A stretch of 43,503 bases of DNA from Rhizobium sp. Q54 (GTDB taxonomy: Bacteria > Bacteroidota > Bacteroidia > Flavobacteriales > Flavobacteriaceae): the NCBI GenBank assembly GCA_943328505.2, contig CALQAH020000016.1, forward strand, positions 1 to 43,503, written 5' to 3'. Positions within the stretch are counted from its first letter, which is position 1. Each line of letters starts with the position of its first letter. A model generated the notes under the pieces. That model ran no database searches, was not told the origin of the DNA, and saw nothing but the letters and a program-made list of their open reading frames with translations. Below, piece after piece: positions 1 to 6,872 of this stretch. A program made the translations under genes and the position numbers.

Positions 1-165
1 ATGTCCATTACTGATGATGGCGTTGGGTTTGATACTAGTATAATTAACGACGGTATCGGTATAAAAAACATGCAACAACGTATCAAATCTTTAAACGGAA
101 AAATCACGATAAATTCCATACAAAAAAACAGTACGTCGATTAATTTATCTATTCCAATTGGATAA
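1..165 (+). CDS. Sensor histidine kinase, C-terminal end only (partial)
   Basis: The frame is open from base 1 and stops at TAA 163-165, leaving 54 residues. They contain the end of a GHKL ATPase domain: the G1 box DDGVGFD and, about 15 residues on, the G2 segment GIGIKNMQQRIKSLNG, then a closing beta-strand segment. This is the ATP-binding lobe of a two-component kinase of the NarX/LytS-like (HisKA_3) type, the same class as the kinase at 1095-3122, so the locus probably carried two related kinases in tandem. Everything upstream of the ATPase lobe, including the sensor and the phosphorylated histidine, lies outside the window. The ATG at base 1 is just an internal methionine. No regulator gene follows on this strand before the repeat protein at 767. 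Confidence 0.85.
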   Translation: MSITDDGVGFDTSIINDGIGIKNMQQRIKSLNGKITINSIQKNSTSINLSIPIG

Positions 166-766
166 AAAATGTTCATTAAAAGCATATATTTTAATTATAC
201 TTAAACCACTCTAGTTTGAATTTAGAGACAATTTAAAGATTGCATCCCAGTAAATTTTAAATAAAAAGGGTATACAACATTCGTCAGTTCGAGTTTTTTT
301 GACTTCATAATTTTAATGAGATAAACAATTTTGATGAGTCAAAAAAGTATCGACAACCTTTTTTCAAACCTTCTTCTAGATACAATTTTATAAAATAGCT
401 CGTCGCAATTTTAGAAATCCGCTTAAAGTGATGACATACTACATGAGTCAATTCGCGCACATTTTGCATTAGCATTTTGAAAAACAAAATAGTTTCTTAA
501 GCCAAAACACATCCAAAACCATTTCCTCAAAACCAATGTTATTAACAAACAACATTAGTTATCAACAAATTATCTCAAAAACCCAAAATCATCCACCACG
601 ATTTGACTATCATTCACTATCAAATGACACCATTCTACCATAAACACCTTTATATATGGGGATTCACAAAGACAACCGTTGTAGTTTTACATCGTGAAAG
701 AGTCCAAATATCATTGTGGCCTTCACTTCAAAAACGAATTAAAACAATAACATAAAATAACATATT
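166..766. other. 600-bp intergenic region, no convincing gene
   Basis: A very AT-rich gap between the kinase end and the repeat-peptide gene. It holds an inverted repeat TTTTTTGACT (295-304) / AGTCAAAAAA (337-346) with two near-identical 12-mers inside it (AATTTTAATGAG at 309-320 and AATTTTGATGAG at 327-338). Close to the peptide gene there is a short palindrome, ACAAC-C-GTTGT (672-682). A 60-codon minus-strand frame at 305-487 has no recognisable features. I see no good TAnnTTTG promoter element; TAGTTTTA at 683-690 is the nearest. The region is long enough for a regulatory RNA or control sites for the peptide gene, but nothing can be named. Confidence 0.5.
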
Positions 767-1009
767 ATGAAAAAAGCATTTACAATTATCGGATTATTTA
801 CATTGATGTTAGTAGTCACATCGTTTACTACTCCAAATGAAATTGGTGGAGGAAGAGGAAATGAGTTACCAAGTATTGGTGGAGGAAGAGGAAATGAGTT
901 ACCAAGTATTGGTGGAGGAAGAGGAAATGAGTTACCAAGTATTGGTGGAGGAAGAGGAAATGAGTTACCAAGTATTGGTGGAGGAAGAGGAAACGAGTTA
1001 CCAAATTAA
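767..1009 (+). CDS. Small secreted protein with five tandem 11-residue repeats
   Basis: An 80-residue protein I do not recognise. It begins with a classical signal peptide (MKK, then a hydrophobic stretch to about residue 17, cleavage likely near residues 19-22), then TPNE, and then five back-to-back copies of IGGGRGNELPS, the last ending in PN. Nothing else is present, so the exported product would be about 60 residues of pure repeat. Each unit has one Arg, so cleavage after Arg would release equal 11-mers, the layout of multi-copy peptide precursors. It has its own terminator at 1039-1070 and is followed by a TPR sensor kinase and a response regulator, which suggests, but does not prove, a link with that pathway. 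Other possibilities are a structural or adhesive surface peptide or a toxin-like peptide. No cysteine, no double-glycine leader and no modification enzyme are nearby. Confidence 0.75.
   Translation: MKKAFTIIGLFTLMLVVTSFTTPNEIGGGRGNELPSIGGGRGNELPSIGGGRGNELPSIGGGRGNELPSIGGGRGNELPN
842..1006 (+). repeat. Five 33-bp in-frame tandem repeats
   Basis: Five contiguous 33-bp units start at 842, 875, 908, 941 and 974. The first four are identical base for base; the fifth differs at two positions (AAT to AAC, and the final AGT to AAT). Identity at third codon positions points to recent expansion or to ongoing homogenisation by recombination. Copy number probably varies between strains. Confidence 0.97.
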
Positions 1010-1038
1010 AATAAATTAAAATTTAATATAATTATTAA

Positions 1039-1070
1039 AGGTTATCCATTTGGGTAGCCTTTTTTTTTTA
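1039..1070 (+). terminator. Rho-independent terminator of the repeat-peptide gene
   Basis: AGGTTATCC (1039-1047) pairs with GGGTAGCCT (1052-1060), with two G-U pairs and loop ATTT, followed by nine Ts. It separates the peptide transcript from the kinase gene that starts 25 bp later. Confidence 0.85.
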
Positions 1071-1094
1071 AATTAGCCTTTATAAAAAAGCAAT

Positions 1095-3122
1095 TTGAAA
1101 AACACATTTTACTTTATCATTTTTTTAGTGATACTATCATGCTCTAAGAATAAAGAAAAGATCACTCCAACTAGAGTGTCAACTGATAGTATCTCTTTAT
1201 TTTTAAACTTGAGCGAAAATGATTCTTTTTCTTTTAAAAAGAGATTAATATATTCAGACAAATCTTTTTTAATGATTAAAGACCAAAAAGACGACACTTT
1301 AAAAAGAAAGAATTTATTGAGATTAATTTCAAATTATTCAAAAATTAATAGCTGGGAAAAATACAAAACTTCAAACAACTTTTTTTTAAAATCAGCTATA
1401 AAAGACAACGATACTTTACAAATCGCAACTGCTTATAGTCAGTCAGGGCTTTATTATTTTAATTCAAATATAAATGACAGTGCGTTTTATTTTTATTTAA
1501 AGTCTGAAAAACTTTTAAAAAATATCAACAACAAAAATACATTACTTGAGGTTTATATTAAAAAAGCTACAATCCAATTTTATAATGATGATTACCTTGG
1601 CGCAGAACTTTCAGCAACTAATGCTTTAAAAATTGCCAGAATTTTAAATGATGCTTTAAAAGAATATTATGCTTTAAATCTTTTAGGAGTTATTTCTAAT
1701 GAATTTGCTAATTATAAAAAAGCAATTGAATATCATGAAAAAGCATTAAAAGTGACAGAAAAAAATAAATTTCCTCCTGAAAATCATTTAGAAACTATTA
1801 CTTTAAATAATATTGGATATACTTATCAAAATCTAGGGGAAAATGAAAAAGCTATTGTTAATTTCAAAAAAGCATTAAAGGACGATAAATTATTTATAGA
1901 AAATCCAGGCTTATATGCTACATTATTTGATAATCTTGCATATTCTAATTTTAAACTTAAGGATTTTAAAAATTTGCCTTCAATGTTTTACAAATCTTTA
2001 AAAATTAGAGATAGTTTAAAGTTAACATCGAAAATTATTTATAGTAAAATTCATCTTTCAGAATATTATTATAAAATTAAAAATAAAAATTTAGCTAAAA
2101 ATTTAGCAAAGGATGCATTATTAAATGCTAGAGAAAATGGTTTTTCTGGAGATGTGTTATTATCTCTTAAGCAACTTACAAAAGTTGACAGCATAAATTC
2201 CGCGAAATATTCAAATGAATATATTAAAATTAATGATAGTCTACAAACAGCTGAAAGAAATTCTAAAGACAAATTTGCAAGAATTGCTTTCGAAACCGAC
2301 GAAATCTCCCAAGAAAACGTAGATCTCGAAGGGCGAAATAGAACCTTACTCTATTTTTTAATGTTTGGTGGTATTATAATACTGTTTGTTTTTATTATCC
2401 GTTACCAAAGAAACAGAGCCAAAGAGTTGTTGTACCTACAATCGCAACAGCGCGCCAACGAAGAAATTTTTAATCTTATGGCATCGCAAGAAACCGCCGC
2501 CGCCGAAACCAGGAATAAAGAAAAGAAAAAAATCGCCAAAGACATTCACGATGGTGTTTTGGGTAGAATGTTTGGAGCCCGAATGAACTTAGACAGTTTA
2601 AACAATAACATCGATACAGAATCGGCAGAGAAACGTTTAGCCTACTTAAACGAACTCAAAATAATCGAACAAGATCTTCGAGAAATTTCTCATGACTTAA
2701 ATAGAGAAAAACAAGTTTTAATTAATAACTTTGTTGCTATTGTGAATGATTTGTTAGAAGAACAGCGAAATGCTTTCCCATCCAAAGTGGCCTTCAAGAT
2801 TTCGGAAGACATAAATTGGAATAACATCAACAATAATATTAAAATTAATATGTACCGTATTCTCCAAGAAGGATTGCAGAATATTAATAAATATGCCAAC
2901 GCCAAGAAAATTGAAGTGAGCATCAGTAGCGATGCAAACAACATTATTTTATCGATTATTGATAACGGCGATGGTTTTGATGCCAACAAAAAGAAAAAAG
3001 GAATTGGTCTTCAAAATATGATTTCAAGAGCTAGCGATTGCCGAGGAATTATCGATATCAACTCTATAAAAGGAGAAGGGACAACCATTATTTTAACCAT
3101 GCCTATTACTAAACAATCCTAA
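1095..3122 (+). CDS. TPR-domain lipoprotein-type sensor histidine kinase (HisKA_3)
   Basis: A 675-residue kinase. The start is a TTG at 1095: only from there does the protein gain a lipoprotein signal peptide with lipobox ILSC (Cys16). Residues ~90-380 form TPR-like helical repeats, the probable sensor, placed outside the cytoplasmic membrane. A single membrane helix lies at ~418-438. Next come a coiled coil, the HisKA_3 phosphoacceptor motif KDIHDGVLG (His485) and a GHKL ATPase (N-box near 591-600, DNGDGFD from 623, GIGLQNM from 636). It should autophosphorylate and pass phosphate to the regulator 13 bp downstream. The first ~1200 bp are far more AT-rich than the rest (12/60 G+C in 1681-1740 against 29/60 in 2401-2460), suggesting a swapped sensor module. 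The ligand is unknown; the repeat peptide next door is a candidate. Confidence 0.88.
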   Translation: MKNTFYFIIFLVILSCSKNKEKITPTRVSTDSISLFLNLSENDSFSFKKRLIYSDKSFLMIKDQKDDTLKRKNLLRLISNYSKINSWEKYKTSNNFFLKSAIKDNDTLQIATAYSQSGLYYFNSNINDSAFYFYLKSEKLLKNINNKNTLLEVYIKKATIQFYNDDYLGAELSATNALKIARILNDALKEYYALNLLGVISNEFANYKKAIEYHEKALKVTEKNKFPPENHLETITLNNIGYTYQNLGENEKAIVNFKKALKDDKLFIENPGLYATLFDNLAYSNFKLKDFKNLPSMFYKSLKIRDSLKLTSKIIYSKIHLSEYYYKIKNKNLAKNLAKDALLNARENGFSGDVLLSLKQLTKVDSINSAKYSNEYIKINDSLQTAERNSKDKFARIAFETDEISQENVDLEGRNRTLLYFLMFGGIIILFVFIIRYQRNRAKELLYLQSQQRANEEIFNLMASQETAAAETRNKEKKKIAKDIHDGVLGRMFGARMNLDSLNNNIDTESAEKRLAYLNELKIIEQDLREISHDLNREKQVLINNFVAIVNDLLEEQRNAFPSKVAFKISEDINWNNINNNIKINMYRILQEGLQNINKYANAKKIEVSISSDANNIILSIIDNGDGFDANKKKKGIGLQNMISRASDCRGIIDINSIKGEGTTIILTMPITKQS

Positions 3123-3135
3123 ATACCAACCAAAA

Positions 3136-3807
3136 ATGATAAGTCCAATCAAAACACTAATTGTAGACGATCATCCGTTTATTATCGAAGCTTACAAAAA
3201 TGCCATCAAAAAATACAGTTTGCAAGGATTGGAATTTGTAGTAACGCAAGCCAACGATTGTAAATCGGGATACGAACTGATAGTAGGTGACAATGCTAAA
3301 GAATTTGACCTTGCATTTTTTGACATCAGTATGCCCGAATATGCCGAGAAAGGTATTTTTTCGGGAGAAGATTTAGCGGTTCTTTTAAGAAACAGACCAA
3401 CTCCGTGCAAAATCATTCTTTTAACCATGCACACCGAGTTGCTAAAAATAAACAGCATCATCAAAAATGTAAATCCTGACGGACTAATCATCAAAAACGA
3501 TTTAACGTTTGATGAGTTAATTTTTGCAATCGATAAAATCCTAAACGATGGTAATTATTTTAGTCAAACCGTTATAAAACTAATTGGGCAATCCACCCAA
3601 TCCACCACTATTGAACTCGATATTTTCGACAAACAAATATTACGTCAATTGGCAAAAGGGATCAAAACTAAAGACCTTCCAGACTCTATTCCCTTATCTT
3701 TAAGCGCTATCGAAAAAAGGAAACTAAACATCAGAGAGCTATTAGATTTAAATGACGCCAGCGATATCGACTTGATTCGCGTTGCAAAAGACAGAGGAAT
3801 CATTTAA
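3136..3807 (+). CDS. Response regulator, NarL/LuxR-type
   Basis: A 223-residue protein with an N-terminal receiver domain: acidic pair Asp11-Asp12 in IVDDHP, phosphoacceptor Asp63 in FFDISMP, and Lys120 in GLIIKNDL. From about residue 155 a helical C-terminal region resembles a LuxR/GerE helix-turn-helix (DKQILRQLAKGIKTKDLP, then SLSAIEKRKLNIRELL), although the usual TVK-H recognition helix is altered to AIEKRK. It follows the kinase by 13 bp and is almost certainly its cognate regulator, binding DNA as a phosphorylated dimer. Targets are unknown; the short palindrome upstream of the repeat-peptide gene (672-682) is one place to look. The gene ends just before a strong symmetrical terminator. 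Confidence 0.9.
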   Translation: MISPIKTLIVDDHPFIIEAYKNAIKKYSLQGLEFVVTQANDCKSGYELIVGDNAKEFDLAFFDISMPEYAEKGIFSGEDLAVLLRNRPTPCKIILLTMHTELLKINSIIKNVNPDGLIIKNDLTFDELIFAIDKILNDGNYFSQTVIKLIGQSTQSTTIELDIFDKQILRQLAKGIKTKDLPDSIPLSLSAIEKRKLNIRELLDLNDASDIDLIRVAKDRGII

Positions 3808-3815
3808 ACGAAACA

Positions 3816-3870
3816 CGAATTTCACGAATTTACACGAAGTAATTTGTGTAAATTCGTGAAATTCGTTTTT
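3816..3870. terminator. Bidirectional terminator, perfect 20-bp stem
   Basis: Bases 3816-3835 and 3846-3865 are exact inverted copies with a 10-nt loop, flanked by A-rich and T-rich edges. It sits between the converging regulator gene and thiL and can serve both. The arms are internally repetitive (ACGAATTTCACGAATT), so this may be an interspersed intergenic motif as well as a terminator. Confidence 0.88.
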
Positions 3871-3875
3871 TAAAC

Positions 3876-4922
3876 TTACTCTTCCATAGCATTCCAACCA
3901 CGCGCTTTTAAAGGGATTTTAGTATTGGCGCGCGTAATCAAATGCACGCCTTCACTTTCTTGTGTCATGTGGCCAATAATGGTGAAATTTGGATTGGCTT
4001 TTATTTTTTCAAAATCTTCCATCGCTATCGTAAACAGCAATTCATAGTCTTCGCCACCATTGATTGCTACCGTGGTGCTGTCAATATTGAATTCTTCACA
4101 AACCGAAATTAATTGCGGATCAAGTGGTAACTTATCTTCATACAAATTACAACCCACTTTCGATTGTTTGCACAAATGCATAATCTCCGACGATAATCCA
4201 TCCGAAATGTCAATCATCGATGTGGGTTTTATTTCCAAGGCATGAAACAAAGTACGAATGTCTTTCCGAGCTTCAGGGCGCAATTGACGCTCAATTAAAT
4301 AGGTATAGGCATCCAAATCGGGTTGCGAATTAGGGTTCACTTGAAACACTTGTTTTTCGCGTTCCAAAACCTGTAATCCCATATAGGCCGAGCCAATATC
4401 ACCAGTTACTACCAGTAAATCGGTTTGTTTGGCACCGTTTCTATACACAATTTCTTCAGCATCGGCTTCGCCAATAGCCGTAATGGAAATAATCAATCCT
4501 TTTTGAGACGAAGTAGTGTCGCCACCAATTACATCTACCTTATATTCATGAGAAGCCAATGTAATTCCGGCAAACAATTCTTCCAAAGCCTCTAGCGGAA
4601 ACCGATTAGAAACCGCCACCGAAACCGTGATTTGTGTTGGCTTAGCATTCATCGCACAAATATCAGAGAGATTTACAACAACTGCTTTGTAACCCAAATG
4701 TTTCAAAGGCATGTACGACAAATCAAAATGCACACCTTCAATCAGTAAATCGGTGGAAACTACTACTTTTTTATCCTTGAAATCTAAAACAGCAGCGTCA
4801 TCGCCAATACTTTTTAAAGTGGAAGGCTGTTTGACATCAAAATTTTTGGTCAAATGTTCAATGAGCCCAAATTCTCCCAGTTGTGAAAGCGAGGTGCGTT
4901 GCGGATTTTTATCTTCTATCAT
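3876..4922 (-). CDS. thiL: Thiamine-monophosphate kinase
   Basis: 348 residues, normal length for ThiL, which uses ATP to convert thiamine monophosphate to thiamine pyrophosphate, the last step of cofactor synthesis. The N-terminal AIRS/PurM-type domain shows LGEFGLI, the metal-binding SIGDDAAV (residues 38-45), STDLLIEGVHFD (56-67) and NLSDICAMNAKP; a further VIGGDTTSS motif follows mid-domain, and ISDGLSSE plus NGGEDYELLFT mark the C-terminal half. It is a single gene convergent with the regulator gene. No TPP riboswitch precedes it, unlike the TonB receptor near 23 kb. Together with that receptor and the PnuT-like transporter it makes thiamin supply a recurring theme in the window. Confidence 0.96.
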   Translation of the reverse strand: MIEDKNPQRTSLSQLGEFGLIEHLTKNFDVKQPSTLKSIGDDAAVLDFKDKKVVVSTDLLIEGVHFDLSYMPLKHLGYKAVVVNLSDICAMNAKPTQITVSVAVSNRFPLEALEELFAGITLASHEYKVDVIGGDTTSSQKGLIISITAIGEADAEEIVYRNGAKQTDLLVVTGDIGSAYMGLQVLEREKQVFQVNPNSQPDLDAYTYLIERQLRPEARKDIRTLFHALEIKPTSMIDISDGLSSEIMHLCKQSKVGCNLYEDKLPLDPQLISVCEEFNIDSTTVAINGGEDYELLFTIAMEDFEKIKANPNFTIIGHMTQESEGVHLITRANTKIPLKARGWNAMEE

Positions 4923-4984
4923 GATTTTGTGAGGAACGAAGCAATCTCTTCATTCAATAATATATTTTACAAAGTTTAAGATTG

Positions 4985-4992
4985 CAAAGGTA
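4985..4992 (-). promoter_or_regulatory. Possible thiL promoter, -7 element
   Basis: On the minus strand this reads TACCTTTG, a full match to TAnnTTTG, about 60 nt upstream of the thiL ATG. No TTG lies at the proper distance for it. The adjacent AACCTTTG (4993-5000) has a TTG 22 nt further up (5023-5025), so either could be the true element. Confidence 0.45.
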
Positions 4993-5069
4993 CAAAGGTT
5001 TTTAAGAAATTAAATTTATAAACAACTTTCAAAATTAACTTTTGCGAGACATTTTCATCAAAGCAGATT

Positions 5070-5083
5070 TTGTAATTTTACAA
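5070..5083 (+). promoter_or_regulatory. Palindrome abutting the umuC start, candidate operator
   Basis: TTGTAA-TT-TTACAA is a perfect 14-bp inverted repeat ending two bases before the umuC ATG. Its position, overlapping the likely 5' end of the mRNA, suits a repressor site such as an SOS operator. It does not resemble the E. coli or Bacillus LexA boxes, so LexA binding is only an inference from the genes it precedes. Confidence 0.4.
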
Positions 5084-5084
5084 G

Positions 5085-6359
5085 ATGTATGCTTTAGTCG
5101 ATTGTAATAATTTTTATGCTTCCTGTGAACGTGTTTTTCAACCGAAATTCAATGGAAAACCGGTTGCGATTTTATCAAACAACGACGGCTGCGTGATTTC
5201 TAGAAGCAACGAAGCGAAAGCACTTGGAATTCCAATGGGCGCTCCGATTTTTAAAATTAAAGAATTAGTAAAAGAAAAAAAAGTTCAAGTTTTTTCTTCA
5301 AATTATGCGCTTTATGGGGATTTGAGTAATCGTGTAATGGCGATTCTGAATCAGTTTACTCCCAATTTAGAAATTTACAGCATCGATGAAGCTTTTTTAA
5401 ATTTTGACGGATTATCAATTTTGGATTACCATGATTATGGGATACAAATGAAAAACAGGGTTCAAAAATGGGTTGGTATTCCCGTTTGTATTGGATTTGC
5501 ACCAACAAAAGCCTTGTCAAAAGTTGCCAATAAAATTGCCAAAAAGTTTCAAGAAAGAACTGCAGGTGTTTACATTATTGATACAGAAGAAAAGCGTATC
5601 AAAGCTTTGAAATGGACTAAAATTGAAGACGTTTGGGGAATTGGAAGACGATTGGAAAAAAAGGTGAAACTGCGCAACATCAATACCGCTTACGATTTTA
5701 CACAACCACAACACGAAGCCTGGATTAAGAAAGAAATGGGCGTTCTTGGTATGCGATTAAAATATGAATTAGAAGGAAAGTCGGTTCTCGATTTAGAACC
5801 TATTGTTGAACAAAAGAAAAGTATTGCCATTACAAGAAGCTTCCCAAAACAAATTTCCGATTATGATGCTTTACGAGAACGGGTTACTACTTTTGCAGCG
5901 GTTTGTGCCGAGAAATTACGCAAGCAACATTCGTGTTGCCATACTATTATTGTCATGCTTGTCGTAGATAAATTTACCATTACAACATCAAAGTATTATT
6001 TCAACAGAGCGATAACATTGCCTTTTGGAACCAATTCGACACTAACTATTGCCAATGCAGCGATTGATATGTTAAAACAATTGCACAAAGGGAATGAACA
6101 TTTAAAATTTAAAAAAGCAGGTGTTATTGTTACCGGACTTACCGACGAAAACAAAAAACAATTCCAATTATTTGATGAAGAAAACCCCAAGCATTTGGCG
6201 TTAATGAAAACAATTGACCGTCTCAACAATAAAGTTGGAGCAAATAAAGTGAAACTAGGTTCGCAAAACTTAACGTTAACTTGGAATATGAAACAAAATC
6301 ATTTGTCTCCAAAATTTACCACTAATTTCAACGATATACTCGAAATACAATGCCAATAG
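5085..6359 (+). CDS. umuC: Y-family DNA polymerase V catalytic subunit
   Basis: 424 residues, matching E. coli UmuC (422). The N-terminal polymerase core has the metal-binding YALVDCNNFYASCERVF segment (Asp6), NNDGCVISRSNEAK, and the catalytic pair Asp101-Glu102 in SIDEAFLNF; the finger/thumb region includes PTKALSKVANKIAK and the helix-hairpin-helix WGIGRRL. It performs translesion synthesis, normally only when joined by processed UmuD. The umuD gene overlaps its last 10 bp, so the two are translationally coupled. The order is C then D, the reverse of E. coli. A palindrome right before the ATG may hold a damage-inducible operator. Confidence 0.96.
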   Translation: MYALVDCNNFYASCERVFQPKFNGKPVAILSNNDGCVISRSNEAKALGIPMGAPIFKIKELVKEKKVQVFSSNYALYGDLSNRVMAILNQFTPNLEIYSIDEAFLNFDGLSILDYHDYGIQMKNRVQKWVGIPVCIGFAPTKALSKVANKIAKKFQERTAGVYIIDTEEKRIKALKWTKIEDVWGIGRRLEKKVKLRNINTAYDFTQPQHEAWIKKEMGVLGMRLKYELEGKSVLDLEPIVEQKKSIAITRSFPKQISDYDALRERVTTFAAVCAEKLRKQHSCCHTIIVMLVVDKFTITTSKYYFNRAITLPFGTNSTLTIANAAIDMLKQLHKGNEHLKFKKAGVIVTGLTDENKKQFQLFDEENPKHLALMKTIDRLNNKVGANKVKLGSQNLTLTWNMKQNHLSPKFTTNFNDILEIQCQ

Positions 6360-6784
6360 AAAAACCACTAACGTTTTACTTGCCCGATTTTAAAAGCGAG
6401 TTAAAAATCCCAATCATTAATGAAGGTGTTTCGGCAGGATTTCCATCGCCATCGGCTGATTTTATTGAAAAAAACATCGATTTAAATAAAGAATTAAGCA
6501 AAAACCCGTTGGCTACTTTTTATATTAAAGTCAAAGGGAATTCCATGATTAACGCTGGAATAAATGACAAAGATGTGCTTGTTGTGGACAGAAGTCTGGA
6601 ACCACAAAACAACAAAATTGCTATTTGTTTTATTGATGGCGAATTTACTGTAAAGCGCATAAAGCTTGACAAAGAATGCTTGTTGCTGATGCCTGAAAAC
6701 GAAAAGTATGCACCTATAAAAGTCACCGAGGAAAACCAATTAATCATTTGGGGAATCGTAACTTATGTGATAAAGGCATTGTAA
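6350..6784 (+). CDS. umuD: UmuD-like S24 self-cleaving protein (LexA/UmuD family)
   Basis: 144 residues, close to E. coli UmuD (139). It has no helix-turn-helix, so it is the mutagenesis subunit and not LexA. Catalytic residues are Ser65 in KGNSMI and Lys102 in FTVKRIK; the spacing of 37 equals that of E. coli Ser60/Lys97. The self-cleavage bond is most likely Ala29-Gly30 in SAGFPSP. After RecA-stimulated cleavage the shortened dimer would activate UmuC. The ATG at 6350 lies inside the end of umuC, and the reading frame from there gives the complete family length, which supports this start. Confidence 0.94.
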   Translation: MPIEKPLTFYLPDFKSELKIPIINEGVSAGFPSPSADFIEKNIDLNKELSKNPLATFYIKVKGNSMINAGINDKDVLVVDRSLEPQNNKIAICFIDGEFTVKRIKLDKECLLLMPENEKYAPIKVTEENQLIIWGIVTYVIKAL

Positions 6785-6785
6785 A

Positions 6786-6813
6786 AAACCCAACAACTTT
6801 CGTCATTGGGTTT
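6786..6813. terminator. Hairpin after umuD, weak terminator
   Basis: AAACCCAA (6786-6793) pairs with TTGGGTTT (6806-6813) over a 12-nt loop; no proper T-run follows on the plus strand, but an A-run precedes it, giving a U-run on the minus strand. It may serve lepA or umuD. Just after it, 6834-6870 holds short direct repeats of ACTTTGCTACT. Confidence 0.4.
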
Positions 6814-6872
6814 GTCTATTATCTAAAAGGCCAACTTTGCTACTCTGCTACTTTGGAACTTTGCTACTTTAA

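Noticed and set aside
305..487. 60-codon minus-strand ORF in the gap
   Set aside because: No domain, signal peptide or promoter element; composition looks like noncoding AT-rich DNA.
842..1006. CRISPR array
   Set aside because: The 33-bp units are contiguous with no spacers, are in frame within a gene, and no cas genes are present.
837..1019. Alternate-frame repeat ORF (VLVEEEEMSYQ repeats) over the peptide gene
   Set aside because: It lacks a signal peptide and only exists because a 33-bp unit is open in more than one frame. The frame at 767 has a clean signal peptide.
5034..5050. umuC promoter -7 (TAACTTTTG)
   Set aside because: It is one base too long for TAnnTTTG, and no -33 element lies at the right distance.
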